Source of the DNA: Eopsaltria australis
Taxonomy: Eukaryota; Chordata; Aves; Passeriformes; Petroicidae
DNA: 64,000 bases
Direction: 5' to 3'
NCBI GenBank assembly: GCA_034509425.1
Contig: JAVTVJ010000072.1
Coordinates: forward strand, 62,001 to 126,000
A program made the position numbers and the translations under genes. Below are positions 52,801 to 64,000 of this stretch, in pieces. Numbering within the stretch: position 1 is the first letter of the stretch; each line of letters starts with the position of its first letter. Below the pieces are notes generated by a model. The model was not told the DNA's origin, made no database searches, and saw only the letters and a program-made list of their open reading frames with translations.

Positions 52801-54985
52801 CTGTGAAATAAACCTTGAAGTATCTTTGCTTCCAGTGAATCTTTTTCCTCCAAAAAGGATGCTAAGCCACCACAACTTTAAAAAGAATTTCCTAAAAATT
52901 GCATAATTCATCAAAGAGCAGAGGTGCACTGGTTGTGAAGGCCTGTAGTCCAAACATCCACTGATACTACAAGAATAAAATTCACAACAAACACTAGCAA
53001 ATTTAACTAGAAGCATCATCTGTTAATTACTGATAAATGTATTTTGGTATTCAACAGTTAGTTTGGCAACCAGAAAAAAAAATCGGGATATGCAGTATCA
53101 ATGTTACATTGGGCTGTTTTCAATGATAAGGTTTTGGCCATAAGTCAAGAGTTGTGTCTACAGAGTGTCTCAGTACAATGTGCAACATGTTTGGTGTTGT
53201 TTAATTTTGGATTTGTTTTTTTTTTCCAGCTTTTTATTTGTCTTGATGTCAGACATATCAGCTGTTAATTTAGATAGGTACTATCCTACCTCTTTTGGAC
53301 AAAAAAAAAGAAAGACAGTATTAAAAGAAGAATTTAAAAAAAAAGGAACCAAACCTATTTTCTCAAATTTACAGGAAACAGAATATTCCAAGATCGCTTT
53401 CCTGTAATTCTGCCTTTTCCTTCCTCTGTTCTGTTGTTAAATGTTACAAATTAGTGTGTATCCTCTTCTAGCTGTTCCCTGGTTGCTCTGATGCTCGTTG
53501 AAAATGTGTCTGCATTTCTGCATTGAACTTCATTACCAGAAAACATAGTAAAGAAGTAACCCTCAAAAAAATGAATGCACATTCCATAAAGCCTCACTGT
53601 TTTGCAGGGTTAAATTGAGAGAAGTGTTATAAATGGTTAATCTTGAGGATGAAAGGCAATAATGTAAAACTCTTTATTTTCTTTTCTTTTGCTATGCAAA
53701 ACGTCAGTCATGACAGACTTGAATTCAGACATGTTTGAATTCTGAACACCTACTGCTTTCAGCAATATTAATATGAGACCAACAAATCTGACCTGCTTAG
53801 ACAAATGACTTGTTTAATCCATTACAGCTATTCCTAAATTTTAGGCAATAATTCTAAGACACTGAAGTAGCTATTTGCCAGAAACAGTCATATGCAGAGG
53901 ACATAAGGCCCTTGAATCAAAAGCCAAACAATAATGTAGGAATGAAATATAGACACATATCAAAAAGTCAAAATAAGCTTCCCTCAAATCAGATCATAAA
54001 AATAGAGAGAAAAATCCCACTGGCAAACTCCCACCAAGGCCCCTTTGTTAAAATACAACAGTTTAATGGCTCCCACATCAGGGAATGATTCTTCAGTAAA
54101 TAATTTTTCAAAGGGAGTGGCAAAAATAGCAACTTGAACTTGATGAATAATGGATAATATTATCTCTAAATACTAACTTGAATTTTTAAATATTTCTGTT
54201 CAAACAACATTTATTCCCCTATGATGTTTGCCTTTAAGAATTATTCCATGGATATGTTTTAACTGTACAGGTGTGTCTGTGTCAGGTAAAAAAGGATTTC
54301 AAGGAGAAGTTTTGGATTGCATTCATCAAGAAGCCAAAAGCAGTATGACGTGACTTACCTCAAATTCAGTAATCTGCTTTTAATTTACCTGGAACAAACC
54401 CATTCTGAAAGTTACTTCTAGAATGGATTCATGGAGTCAACTGGAAATCAAGAGCTACCTGTGAGCTTTTTGTAGGTTCGAGAAGGGTCTGACAAAGCTG
54501 TTGTGCACTGTACTGAGGATACCAGAAAGGCTGCACCCGAAGTCACTTTCCTACAGAAACCGATCCCAGCATACCAGATTTTCATATAAAAGGCTTTCCC
54601 ATAAGAACAAAACTAGATTTTAGTTCAGATCTGCAGGTAAGATAAAGCGTTCTAAATGCTTTAAATTTCTCTTTTGGAAAGTGGAAGTAGAAGAGCAATC
54701 AACTTTTTATAGAAAACATATTAATAATATTTATATGGTATAAAATAATCTTTCCTTTTTCCAGGAAAATATCATGGACAGCATGCATACTCTAAAGAGC
54801 TTGGCTTCTCATTATGTGGACGTACAAAGATTCAATTTGCAAGCAGATGAGTGAATGCCACAGTAAAGCAGTAACATGCCATACTGGGTTTTATAGAAGT
54901 TATAAAGTGTCTTCTTGGGGATCGGTATATCTGCAACTTATTGTATGATATACTGAGAAAGTATAAGTGATGCTACTTTGAAGTG

Positions 54986-55016
54986 TTTCTTTTTCTTTTT
55001 TCTTTTTCTTTTTCTT
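54986..55016. repeat. (TTTTTC)n pyrimidine tract
   Basis: Short imperfect tandem of TTTTTC units, directly visible about 150 bp before the CR1 insertion. Confidence 0.85.
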
Positions 55017-55163
55017 ACATAATTCTTAATCTTATTTTCCATGAAGACAGTGCTTAATCTCTGGAGAGGGGCCCCTGATTTTAATGAGAAATCTGTCTTT
55101 CTACTGAGGTTCAAGTGTGCTATTTTGTATCATCTAACTTCAGCATTGTTATTTCTGTATTTC

Positions 55164-55899
55164 ACAGAGTCACGGAATGGTGGGGGTTGGGAGGTGGGAA
55201 TACTCTGGAGCTCACTCAGTTCAACCCCTCTGCTAAAGCAGGTTCTGGAGCAGATTGCACAGGATTGTGTCTGGGCAGGTTTTGAGTACTTGCTGATAAA
55301 GAGACTATACAGCCTCTCTGGGCAGCCTGTTCCAGTTCTTAGTCACTCTCAATGTAAAGAAGTTTTTCCTCGTATTGAGATCAGTATTTCAGTTTGTGCC
55401 CAGTGCCCCTTGTCTTGTTGTTGGACACCACTGAGGAGAGCCTGGCTCCATTCTCTTGACACCCTCCCTTCAGATATTTAGAGACACTGGTGAGGTTCCC
55501 TCTCAGATGTGTTTTCTCAAGGCTCAACAGGCCCAACTCTCTCAGCCTTTCCTCATAGGAAAGATATTCCAACCACTTAATCATCTTTGTAAAACTTCAC
55601 TGCACACTCTTCACTAGTTCATTTTTTTTCTCTTGGAAGGGGAACCCCAAAACTGAACACAGTATTCCAGATGCAACCTTACCAGGGCTGAGTGGAGGGG
55701 GAGGATTGATAACCTTCCTCAATCTGCTAGCTGCACTCTTCCGAATGAAACCCAGGATCCCATTTGCCTTGTTGGCACAAAGGCACACTGGTGGCTCATG
55801 GACAGCTTGTTGTCCACCAGCTGCTTCTCCACAGAGCTGCTTTCCAGCAGGTACTGGTACCTGTGGTTCTTTCTCCCTGGGTGCAGGATCCTATACTTT
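55164..55899 (-). mobile_element. CR1 LINE 3' fragment
   Basis: The plus strand opens CAGAGTCACGGAATGGT followed by GGGGGTTGGG, the reverse complement of a CR1 3' end. The minus strand continues through the 3' UTR into ORF2 C-terminal sequence with CR1 motifs YLSYEERLRELGLLSLEK, YLKGGCQENG and ANKANGILGFI, in more than one frame. It is 5'-truncated near 55899. The 149-codon-class plus-strand frame at 55041-55481 overlaps it antisense and is not a gene. Confidence 0.9.
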
Positions 55900-57350
55900 C
55901 AAATTTTCAACTTCTTTATCCTAAGACATAATGTCATCAAGCATTTGCATGCTACAACTGTCTGGATTTTATAAGTGCCTCTGCTTATTTGTCAAGTCTA
56001 ATTGTGTCTCCTGCAGGGTGTAGAAGAGTATGTGTAAAATCGGTGTGAATCCAATGCAGGAAAATCAGGGTTTGCTGTTTTTCCACCAATGAGACAGATG
56101 TAGAATAGGGTAACAGAATAAGAGAAGAATAAAAGTCAACTTCTATCTCTGTTCTTACCATCTAATAAACAATTCACTACATTTTTTTAATCTAGCTAGT
56201 GTGAATCCTCTTGAGTGATTCAGAAAAACTATGCTGCTTTATGCAGTGTTTGGATCTTTTCCCTGACTAGTTTCTTCATATTTTCTTTGTATAGTGGAGG
56301 TTAATTAATGAACATATTTTTTAAACTTTCTGAGAAATTTACATGAGTGATGTTGAAAGATATTAAGATAGGCTTCTAAATTTTTTTTCTTTTTTGATAT
56401 TACTCTCTCTAAAACCTAGTCTTGAATCATAACATTAGTTTTAGTTTTTTTTCTGGGAAGAGGCTCTCACCCTCCAGCAAAAGACAAAGGTAGAATAATT
56501 ATAATATATTTAATTACTACAAAGTAAACCTCTGCAAAGACCAAGCAAAGATTTAAACAGTGAATATAGCTATCCAAAAGTATTGAGAGATAAGAGATTG
56601 TCTAAGTTCAGCAGCATGGTCGACTTATTTATTGATAAATTCTGATTCCCTGTAATTATATTACATACAGTTCCAGAATACGTGGTAAGAGACTAGAAAT
56701 TTTTAGTTGATGTGGAAGTCACATAAATCTGTAATGCCACTGAGAAGAATTCTAGCATAATTCTCTGTAGGAACCCAGGCACTAGCAAATTTGTTTTATA
56801 ATCAGTGATTGTTTCCTCTAGAAGGTTAAGGCTCAAATTCTGCCAGGTGCTTTTCTTTCACCTTCTAGGAAAGTGCCTAAGTACTTTCATTGTTAACTAT
56901 ATCAGACATCTGATAAAAAATAACTGGCCAAACAGTTTTCTAAATGAAGGTTAATACCAGGTCATATTATAACTGGAATGCCAGAGGAATAACACTATAA
57001 CTGTAATTATTAACAGAAAAGCCATCTGTGCTCTTAGGGTTGGACTGTCACACAGTGATTTCTACTCCTGCACATTATAGAGCTGGAAAAAAAAGGACAA
57101 TACATGTCTCCAGTAACCTCAGTAGATAAAATCTAAAAAGAAATAGAAGTGCTTGACAAGAATGATATTTCACCAAGTTTTCTGTGTTTATTGGGATAGG
57201 ACTACACAAACTACTGAATGTTTAAGACATATGGTCTAGAATACTTCCTAGAACAGGCTGTTTTAATGCTTAACCACAAATGGGCCATGGGTTATTCGCT
57301 TTGCTTTTTGAAACTGGTACAACAGGGAGTTTTAATTTCCATTAATAATC

Positions 57351-57377
57351 TTAGCATTTTAATCCATAAAATGCTAA
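57351..57377. repeat. Perfect 11-bp inverted repeat, 5-nt loop
   Basis: Left arm TTAGCATTTTA, loop ATCCA, right arm TAAAATGCTAA. After one mismatch the stem resumes for three more pairs (AAT/ATT). Confidence 0.95.
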
Positions 57378-59320
57378 TATTCTATTGCCAGCAGCTGGTC
57401 GCCTAAAGTGGATCATTATGAACAGGCAGGAGAGAAAGCATTTATCAGCCAAGAAGGATATGGTGTAACATTACCTAATAAACAATAATAGACAGTTAAT
57501 AACAGATAAAAATCAATATGCTGACAATTGGGAAGCCAGTGCAATGCAGCTAGGTTGAAAATCTATGAGTCCTTTTGATCTGGGTGAATACATAAGCAGT
57601 TGCATTCCAAGTGAGATAGAATTTATCGACAGCATTCTGAGAGAGACTTATAAACAGAGAATTGTAAAAATCCCGTCTGGACAGTAAAATCCAGAGATCA
57701 TGAGTGTGCTGCTTTTGTGAGCATTTAAAAGCAGACTATTGGAGGGACTAATTTTGAGAAAAAAAGCTTTTCTTTTAGCTGCTACTAGAATAATGGTGGT
57801 AGGACTGTTCACAACTTATAACTTCCTACACTCATGTGCCCATCATTCTAAATGGAAAATTTAGTCAGAGAGTCGTATAACAGCACTGAGAAAGGAAAAC
57901 TCACAGATAACTCTCATTCTGCTGTAACCTACAAGAATTCAAAGTCACCTGGTAAAATCTAGATGTATTCCATTATGTGATTTCATCCCTATGCAAAATG
58001 ATAGTTTCATTTTTTCTGTATTTCAATATATTTTTAGCAAACTTCAAACGGATAGGAAGTGTCACAAAAGCATGTTTTTTTTTCTTGAAATGTTCTTTCA
58101 ATTGCAGAAATATAATGAAATAAAACCATCTGGAATAAGGAATAGGTCCTATGGAAATAGTAAATTTTCTGGTTTTAATTTTTTTTGCCCCCTGAGGTTA
58201 AAAAAAATAAGAAATATTTGTTTGATTGTAGATGAAAACTGCCCATTAAACACAGAAAACGTTTTTTAATATCTTTGCAGTTGGACTGGTAGAAAAAATA
58301 TGTATCAAAAAACAGTTAAGGAGACAAAAATTTTTCTCCTTTACCCTGTCTTTCCTAGTATTTCACACTTTCTTACTTGAAAAACCTCCAACTTACTGCA
58401 GCCAAACTTTCCCAGAGGGAGTATACCATTTGAACTTTCTTCTTCTATGTATTCCCATGGGAGAAGTTTTTATGACTGGTCTCACTGGCTCTGTGAATCC
58501 ACAATTCAGCAACTAGTTTTCTTTCAAGGAGTATTGCAAGAACATCTTTATATATATATAAATTGCTTTATATATATAAAGCTCATTAAGCTTTAATTTT
58601 CTTCAATGTCAATATCAAGACTTAAAGAATCTTTCTCTCATATTATTATATTTAAAAACTTAAAGTTTCTCTGGGTTTTTTACTGGAGTGTATAGGACTC
58701 CAGAGTCCACCGAATATTATTGTTTTCTTCCTGACATGACAGTGCTTCCTCCCAAGAAAGACAGCAAGGATATAGAGTGTGGAGTCTTTTCCCAGTTCCA
58801 TAAACTTTGAATTCATTTAATTCTTCTGACCCCTGCTATGGTGCTGAGGTGATTTGATGAGGGGGATATCCTTTTTAGTCCTCATAATACATATAGAAAA
58901 AAAAGTGGGTGTAATGTAACTATTTCTGATGAGCAATTTAATTACAGGAATCATCTAATTAAACAGGAAAACCACCTTACTTACAGAGAAACATTGTGCA
59001 ATTTCCAAATGCCAAACGGCATTTTTACAAGCAAATATATAAAATTCAGAATTGGCACTTAGTTGGAATATGTATTTTTGTGTCTATGTCTGTTGAGTTG
59101 TCTGGCTTGTAAATCTTTGTGTTAATTAGGTGATATCAGCTCAATTGGCAAAGAAAGTAATCCACTAAGGTTGTTAAATACAATGATGCTGGAAACAGTC
59201 TGACTGCAAGTGCTTATATTGAATATATTACAGATATGCTGCTCTGGTCATTTACTCTGTGTACCTCTCAGGCAACTATGCAATGTAACACGATTAGTAT
59301 AAGTTAAGTACAGAATAAAT

Positions 59321-59345
59321 TATATATATATATGCATATATATAT
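59321..59345. repeat. (TA)n run with central TGCA
   Basis: Alternating TA interrupted by a single GC. The whole is nearly palindromic around TGCA. Simple sequence. Confidence 0.85.
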
Positions 59346-61823
59346 GCTAGTGACATGCCACTATATTAGTAACTTAGATACCAACCACTGTCTCTCTGAT
59401 CTTAACTCTAATGAGTAAAAGTGTGAACAATAAACAGGACAAAGTCAGAAATTCAATGTGTCTAGTTCTTTAAAAGTCCATTTTCCTTAATGGATTTTCA
59501 AATTATTTTCTCAAAGACTGAGGCACTCAGAGTCCCTAAGTAGGTATAATATTTAAGGATTTCATTAAATATATCCTGTAGAGATAAACAGGAACATCAG
59601 TTAATATTTAACTAGAGGTCAGTTTAAGGTGTGGAAATTGGAAATGGAAGAAAACCTCAACAATATCAGGACTTTTTTTTTTTAATTGCTCTCTCTGTCT
59701 CCCTGCTTCTCTTCTTCTTACTCTCTTCCTTGCTTTTTCTCATTTCAGGTGCTGTGACTTTGAGTTAAATTCTAAAAAACCTGTCAGAGGTCTCAAGTTT
59801 CTCTGGTGATTTATCCTGTAAGCAACACTAATAAACTCAGGGAAGACAAGCGCAGGTAAAGGGGGAACACAGTCTAAGGTTTATATGCATGCTTTATGCA
59901 TATGTTTGTTACCAAGAAGGCAATATAAATCAAGGAAACAGATAAACATTAGTTCATTGTATAGGGATTTGAGATAGCATTTGCAGCATCATTTACATTT
60001 ACTTTTACTGGAAGCTGTCACCCTATGTCTGTATACCTCAATTTCTGCACTCTGTATGAGTAATGACACTTGAGACTTCCCTTCCCTATGAAGCACTTTG
60101 AATTTTGTTTTGATGAATAAAAGCAAAGTTATTGTCTGTATATTATGCCTGGTGCATTTTTTGAATTCCATTTGCCAGAATAGTGATGCTTTCTTAAAAA
60201 AAAGAAATATATTTATAGGTTTGATATTGTTTAGCTAATTAGTATTTTTATCTTTTCTTGAGGGAGAAAGTCTTAATATCCTTAAAACATCACACACAGG
60301 TAGGCAGCATACTGAAAGAGCATTGTACTATTCACTACTTAATCTCCTATTTCTAAAATCTGATTTTATATGCTCAGTTCCAAAGTTCGTATTGAGGGAT
60401 GTTCAGTCGCATGCTTAAGCCCACTAGAATTTGACAGCACAGTTTATTTTCAAAAACAAAATAACTTTTCTGAAATAGGTGTCTTTCCAGCACAAAAGGA
60501 TAGTATGGCAACATTGTGATGCACAGGTAGAATATATCTCTTCCAGGTTGCTGGGAAAAACAACAAAACAAAAGAAATTAATTAACTAATTAAAAATTCA
60601 TTAAGAAGTTAACAAAATGGGGAAAGATTATTCTGTAGAGGCTTATGCCTCATTCATAGTAGGCCATTTGTCATAATATGCCAGAGAAAGAGAGAGATTG
60701 TGAGCACCAACTTAATGTGGGGCCGCTTCATGTACCCTGCCATGTGCTTACTCCTTTTCAATGACTTCAGAGGGAGTCTAAGCAATTAGTTAGCTAATAC
60801 AGACATCAGGTTTGAATGCAGTGAATACCTCTTGAGTTTGCACTCAAAATGATGCCTGAAGGACTTATCTGTCTGCACTGTCTACACTGGGAGTGGAGAC
60901 TAGCATCCTAAATTAGGTGTGGATGTGCCCATGTTTTTAAGGCCTTTCACAGTTTCAAGGCAAATTTACTTCTGAGTATATTTTCAAGTAGCAGAAGATA
61001 ACATACATATGTTCAAAATGACTCCTTATCCTCCTACTAGAATTTGGGACTCTCTGACGCTTCAATTTTTTCAAGATATTTGCTTTTACCTAAGTAAAAA
61101 ACAAAAACAAACCCTAGTGGCATTTTACTAATTGACGTGGAGAACAGGCAGTCCACCTGAAGAGATCTGACAATGGAAATGTATTCTGTGGCTTTTACAT
61201 TTCCATAGATAAAATGTTTTCATTAAAGAGGGAAAACTGCTATAATTTAAAAATAGATGTAGAACATTATTCTGTTGATCATGTTGAGAAAAGTTCCTTT
61301 TTGAACTTTACTGAAAGAACCGCCATAGCATAAGAATCAACATCATTGCTCAGAGTTGTTTTTTCTGCAAACCAGAAAGGGTGCGCAGATAATGCAGAAT
61401 TTCAGTATGACATGTATAGCTGCTCAATTCTTTAATAAAAACACATCTGGATTTTAAAACTTGATACCACAAAAAACCAAAAAATGTATTTCACCATGAT
61501 CTTGCTGTACCAGCCTTCTTTCTGAAGGTTTCTTTTCTGGAACTGATTATTATGAAATTACGCTTTCAAATTCTGATTAAATTGGCTGATATCAATCAAC
61601 AAATTTCTCTGTAGAGTATAATATTTATCATAAGAAGTGAAGGTGGCAATCCAATCACACATTATATCTTGATTGTGTCAGATATTCAACATCTTCAAAT
61701 TATCCTGGTACTGTTTTCAATGACACTGTTCACAGTGAATGTAAGAGATAAGATGGATTCAAAATATGGAATATCAGAACAAATCTGGATCTAGAATGGA
61801 AGTTAATGTGACAGGGCTCTCTC

Positions 61824-62022
61824 CCTTCCTTCCTTCCTTCCTTCCCTCCTTCCTTCCTTCCTTCCTTCCTTCCTTCCTTCCTTCCTTCCTTCCTTCCTTC
61901 CTTCCTTCCTTCCTTCCTTCCTTCCTACCTTCCTTCCTTCCTTCCTTCCTTCCTTCCTTCCTTCCTTCCTTCCTTCCTTCCTTCCTTCCTTCCTTCCTTC
62001 CTTCCTTCCTTCCTTCCTTCCC
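61824..62022. repeat. (CTTC)n tetranucleotide microsatellite, about 200 bp
   Basis: About fifty CTTC units (GGAA on the minus strand), with interruptions at about 61844-61847 and a T-to-A change at 61927. The 119-codon frame through it (repeating LPSF) is an artefact of the repeat. Collapsed or expanded length is possible in assembly. Confidence 0.97.
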
Positions 62023-63758
62023 TACATCTACATCTCTTTATGCATCTATTTATCTATACATGTTTATGGTAGTAGGCGCACAAAATGTTACAAATCAGAC
62101 CTCAGGGTATAAATTAATACATTAATAAAGTTTTAATTTTGCTGTTAACTAGAGTGGAATGAGAGAGGAAACTCTGAAGGTACACCTTGTGTGGGAATGT
62201 AACGCATCTTGTACCAGCATTCCTTTCTCACTAGAAGCTCTTAAATTTTTTTAAAACCAGTCAATTCCATTATTCTTTTCATAACTACCTTTATCTATGT
62301 ATGAGATGCAAAATATGATAATAAATCTTAGAACAGGCTATTGCAGCTAAGTTGGTATTGATCGCAAGGAGTGAAATTGCTATATTACATGTTGTAAAAC
62401 TTATTCATATCCCACAAAAATATTACATTAAAAGTATAATAAATTGCAACACTTTAATCACTTGGCAAATGATTTGATTCTTTCTGTTCAATTTATACTA
62501 TCATTTCAGTAGCACCTGCTTCATAAAATGTGCATATTACTGATACTTCTCTGATGGCTTTTATAGGAACGATATTGGAATAATTTATGCAATTGCTCTT
62601 TTTAACTAATAATTCTTTTCTTCCACTTTCCAAGATAGCTTCACTTTTACTTCTTCAAAATCTTTTCTATTATCTTTTATTATTTCTCCTTGTGTTCACC
62701 GTTGTCACTTTTTGAGCTAATGAAGTAATTTTTCTCCAAGTAACTTAATCTTTCATTAGAAAAAAAAGTTTTAATATTTCTACTACCTGCCTTAATTATA
62801 AATCACAAAAACACAGGTTTATAAAATATGAGTGTCTCTGAAATTGTACTTTTGTTTCAGCTTTATGATACTACATCTATTCTTTTTAATTAAGTTCTTT
62901 TTTAATTTTCCATTGAAGAGTGGCAAACAAACCATAAGATGTGAATTATACATGAGCTGAAGCATTCTGCCTTAGTCAAAGGGAGAAAGAGTTCATACTT
63001 ATTCAATGCAATTTTTTCTCATAAAGATTACAGATAGAATCCTATCTTAAAAAAAGAGAGATGATCTATTCCACAATGTGCATTTAAAATCTTGATATCT
63101 CATCCATATTCTGTGGCATAAAGTGCGTGATGTACAGAGAGCTGCATTCAGATTTGATCATGGCCTTCTGGAATAACTTCAGCAACATGAATATCATCAC
63201 CACCCTGGAGAGCAGATGAAATGAGATTATGCCAAAATCCATAGACCAAATACCAGACCCCAAAAGAAGTCAAATCTGGCAGGAGAGTACAAGACACTCT
63301 CCTGCACATAGATCCGTTAGAAAAGCAATAGTGGGTATTTTATTTGGAGTATTTTTTTAGTTGTATGTAAAATTAATATGAATATTAATGAAATAAATAT
63401 TTTAAAAATAAATAGCATACATAATTTTTAATTGTGCAAGCTATTTAGACTAAAATAATATCTGAATATACTTTTGTTCTTTCTTTTTTCGACAGTTTCT
63501 TCTTGGGAGTGAGGTACAGAACAGAGAGAAAGGAGAGAATGTGGTCAGGTAACCACATTTTCACTGTAATTCTTATCTCAAAACACCTTCTCTTTAGGAA
63601 TTATTCTCTGAAAAACAGGAATATAAGCATGCCATATTCGAAACCCAAAAAGTTCAAAAAGAAGGAAATAAGTTCTTTTGTCCTACCAGTGAAGCTTGAT
63701 TTACTCTGACCCCAGAACAGCCAAAAAACATTCAGTAATACATAATTTAATAAGCCAA
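62023..63758. other. AT-rich non-coding sequence
   Basis: No gene or repeat family recognised before the terminal LTR. Frames of at most about 70 codons. Confidence 0.6.
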
Positions 63759-64000
63759 TAGTCCTGGTTCTGGCCAGTACAGGATTAATTTTTGCAGTGG
63801 CCAGGAGAGGACATGGAGGTTATTCTATACCACCTCACATCATTGCCAGAGGCAGGGCAAGGGAATCTCTTCTGGGGTGGTGTGGCCCTAGGTTGGGTAT
63901 GGTGGGTTACTGTGTGGTGATCTTTTTTTGTGTGAGTCCTTCAACTTTCTTGTACACTCTTTTATTAATATTGTTTCTGTTGCTGTCACTCTTTGTTTCT
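63759..64000 (+). mobile_element. Avian ERV LTR, 5' part, cut by window edge
   Basis: Starts near TAGTCCTGGTTCTGGCC, close to the known avian LTR start TGTCCTGGTTCTGGCC, followed by GGATTAATTTTTGCAGTGGC, CAGGAGAGGACATGG, GGGTGGTGTGGCC and TTGTTTCTGTTGCTGTCAC. The usual segment with TGACGTCA and TATA appears to be missing around 63835-63850, so the promoter is probably damaged. The U5 and any internal region lie beyond the window, and whether this is a solo LTR or the 5' LTR of a provirus cannot be told here. Confidence 0.75.

Larger units (their letters stand above)
43205..55163. other. AT-rich gene desert
   Basis: About 12 kb without a recognised gene, LINE or LTR. An extremely AT-rich patch lies at 46730-46870 and includes a perfect-arm hairpin. 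A TATA box followed by a consensus splice donor occurs at 54585-54642. A (TTTTTC)n-like tract lies at 54986-55016. The open frames have no domain signature. Confidence 0.55.
55900..61823. other. AT-rich non-coding sequence
   Basis: No gene recognised. Includes a perfect-arm hairpin at 57351-57377, an 18-bp AT-rich palindrome at 58565-58582 and alternating TA runs at 59321-59345. Confidence 0.6.

Noticed and set aside
55041..55481. 146-codon plus-strand frame
   Set aside because: Most of it is antisense to the CR1 fragment starting at 55164.
58565..58582. 18-bp perfect palindrome as a functional site
   Set aside because: It is almost entirely alternating TA and therefore expected from simple-sequence composition.
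61766..62125. 119-codon frame with repeated LPSF
   Set aside because: A translation of the (CTTC)n microsatellite.
1..64000. Bacterial-type features (operons, CRISPR, ribosome binding sites)
   Set aside because: The sequence is vertebrate, with CR1 LINEs, ERV LTRs, telomeric repeats and microsatellites. No spaced direct repeats or operon-like gene runs are present.

Overview
The window looks like a gene desert from a bird genome, probably an AT-rich macrochromosomal region. The main evidence is four insertions of CR1, the characteristic avian LINE. They carry the CR1 3' end (read here in antisense as AGAATCACAGAAT followed by TTTGGGTTGG) and decayed ORF2 reverse-transcriptase C-terminal sequence. 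Further evidence is a set of solo-LTR-like blocks that resemble avian endogenous retrovirus families, including the widespread LTR type that begins near TCCTGGTTCTGGCC. I found no convincing protein-coding gene, tRNA, rRNA, snRNA or CRISPR array. Nearly all open frames are short, AT-rich and non-homologous, or lie inside CR1 and LTR sequence. Family assignments come from recognition, not from a database search.

Layout: 1-4.9 kb is AT-rich unique sequence. At 4.9-6.4 kb lies a CR1 whose 3' part plus 3' flank has been duplicated in tandem. A second CR1 is at 7.3-7.8 kb. An ERV LTR with a CT-rich tract is at 11.3-11.9 kb and another LTR is at 15.06-15.8 kb. At 19.6-20.76 kb there is an LTR-like block with TATA box and polyadenylation region, interrupted by about 255 bp of degenerate telomeric (TTAGGG-like) repeats. 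A GC- and CpG-rich LTR lies at 23.3-24.08 kb. The span 24.1-38.7 kb is unique desert with one stretch that may be conserved regulatory DNA (about 31.9-32.8 kb). A third CR1 is at 38.7-39.4 kb, an ERVK-like LTR at 42.67-43.2 kb, more desert to 55.16 kb, and a fourth CR1 at 55.16-55.9 kb. A (CTTC)n microsatellite of about 200 bp occupies 61.82-62.02 kb, and a last LTR is cut by the window edge at 63.76-64.0 kb.

Nothing here forms a pathway or operon. The most interesting items are the telomeric tract embedded in an apparent LTR, the recent tandem duplication of a CR1 with its flank, two perfect-arm hairpins in the desert, the CpG-rich LTR as a possible orphan promoter, and a few exon-like or enhancer-like segments that need comparative or RNA data.
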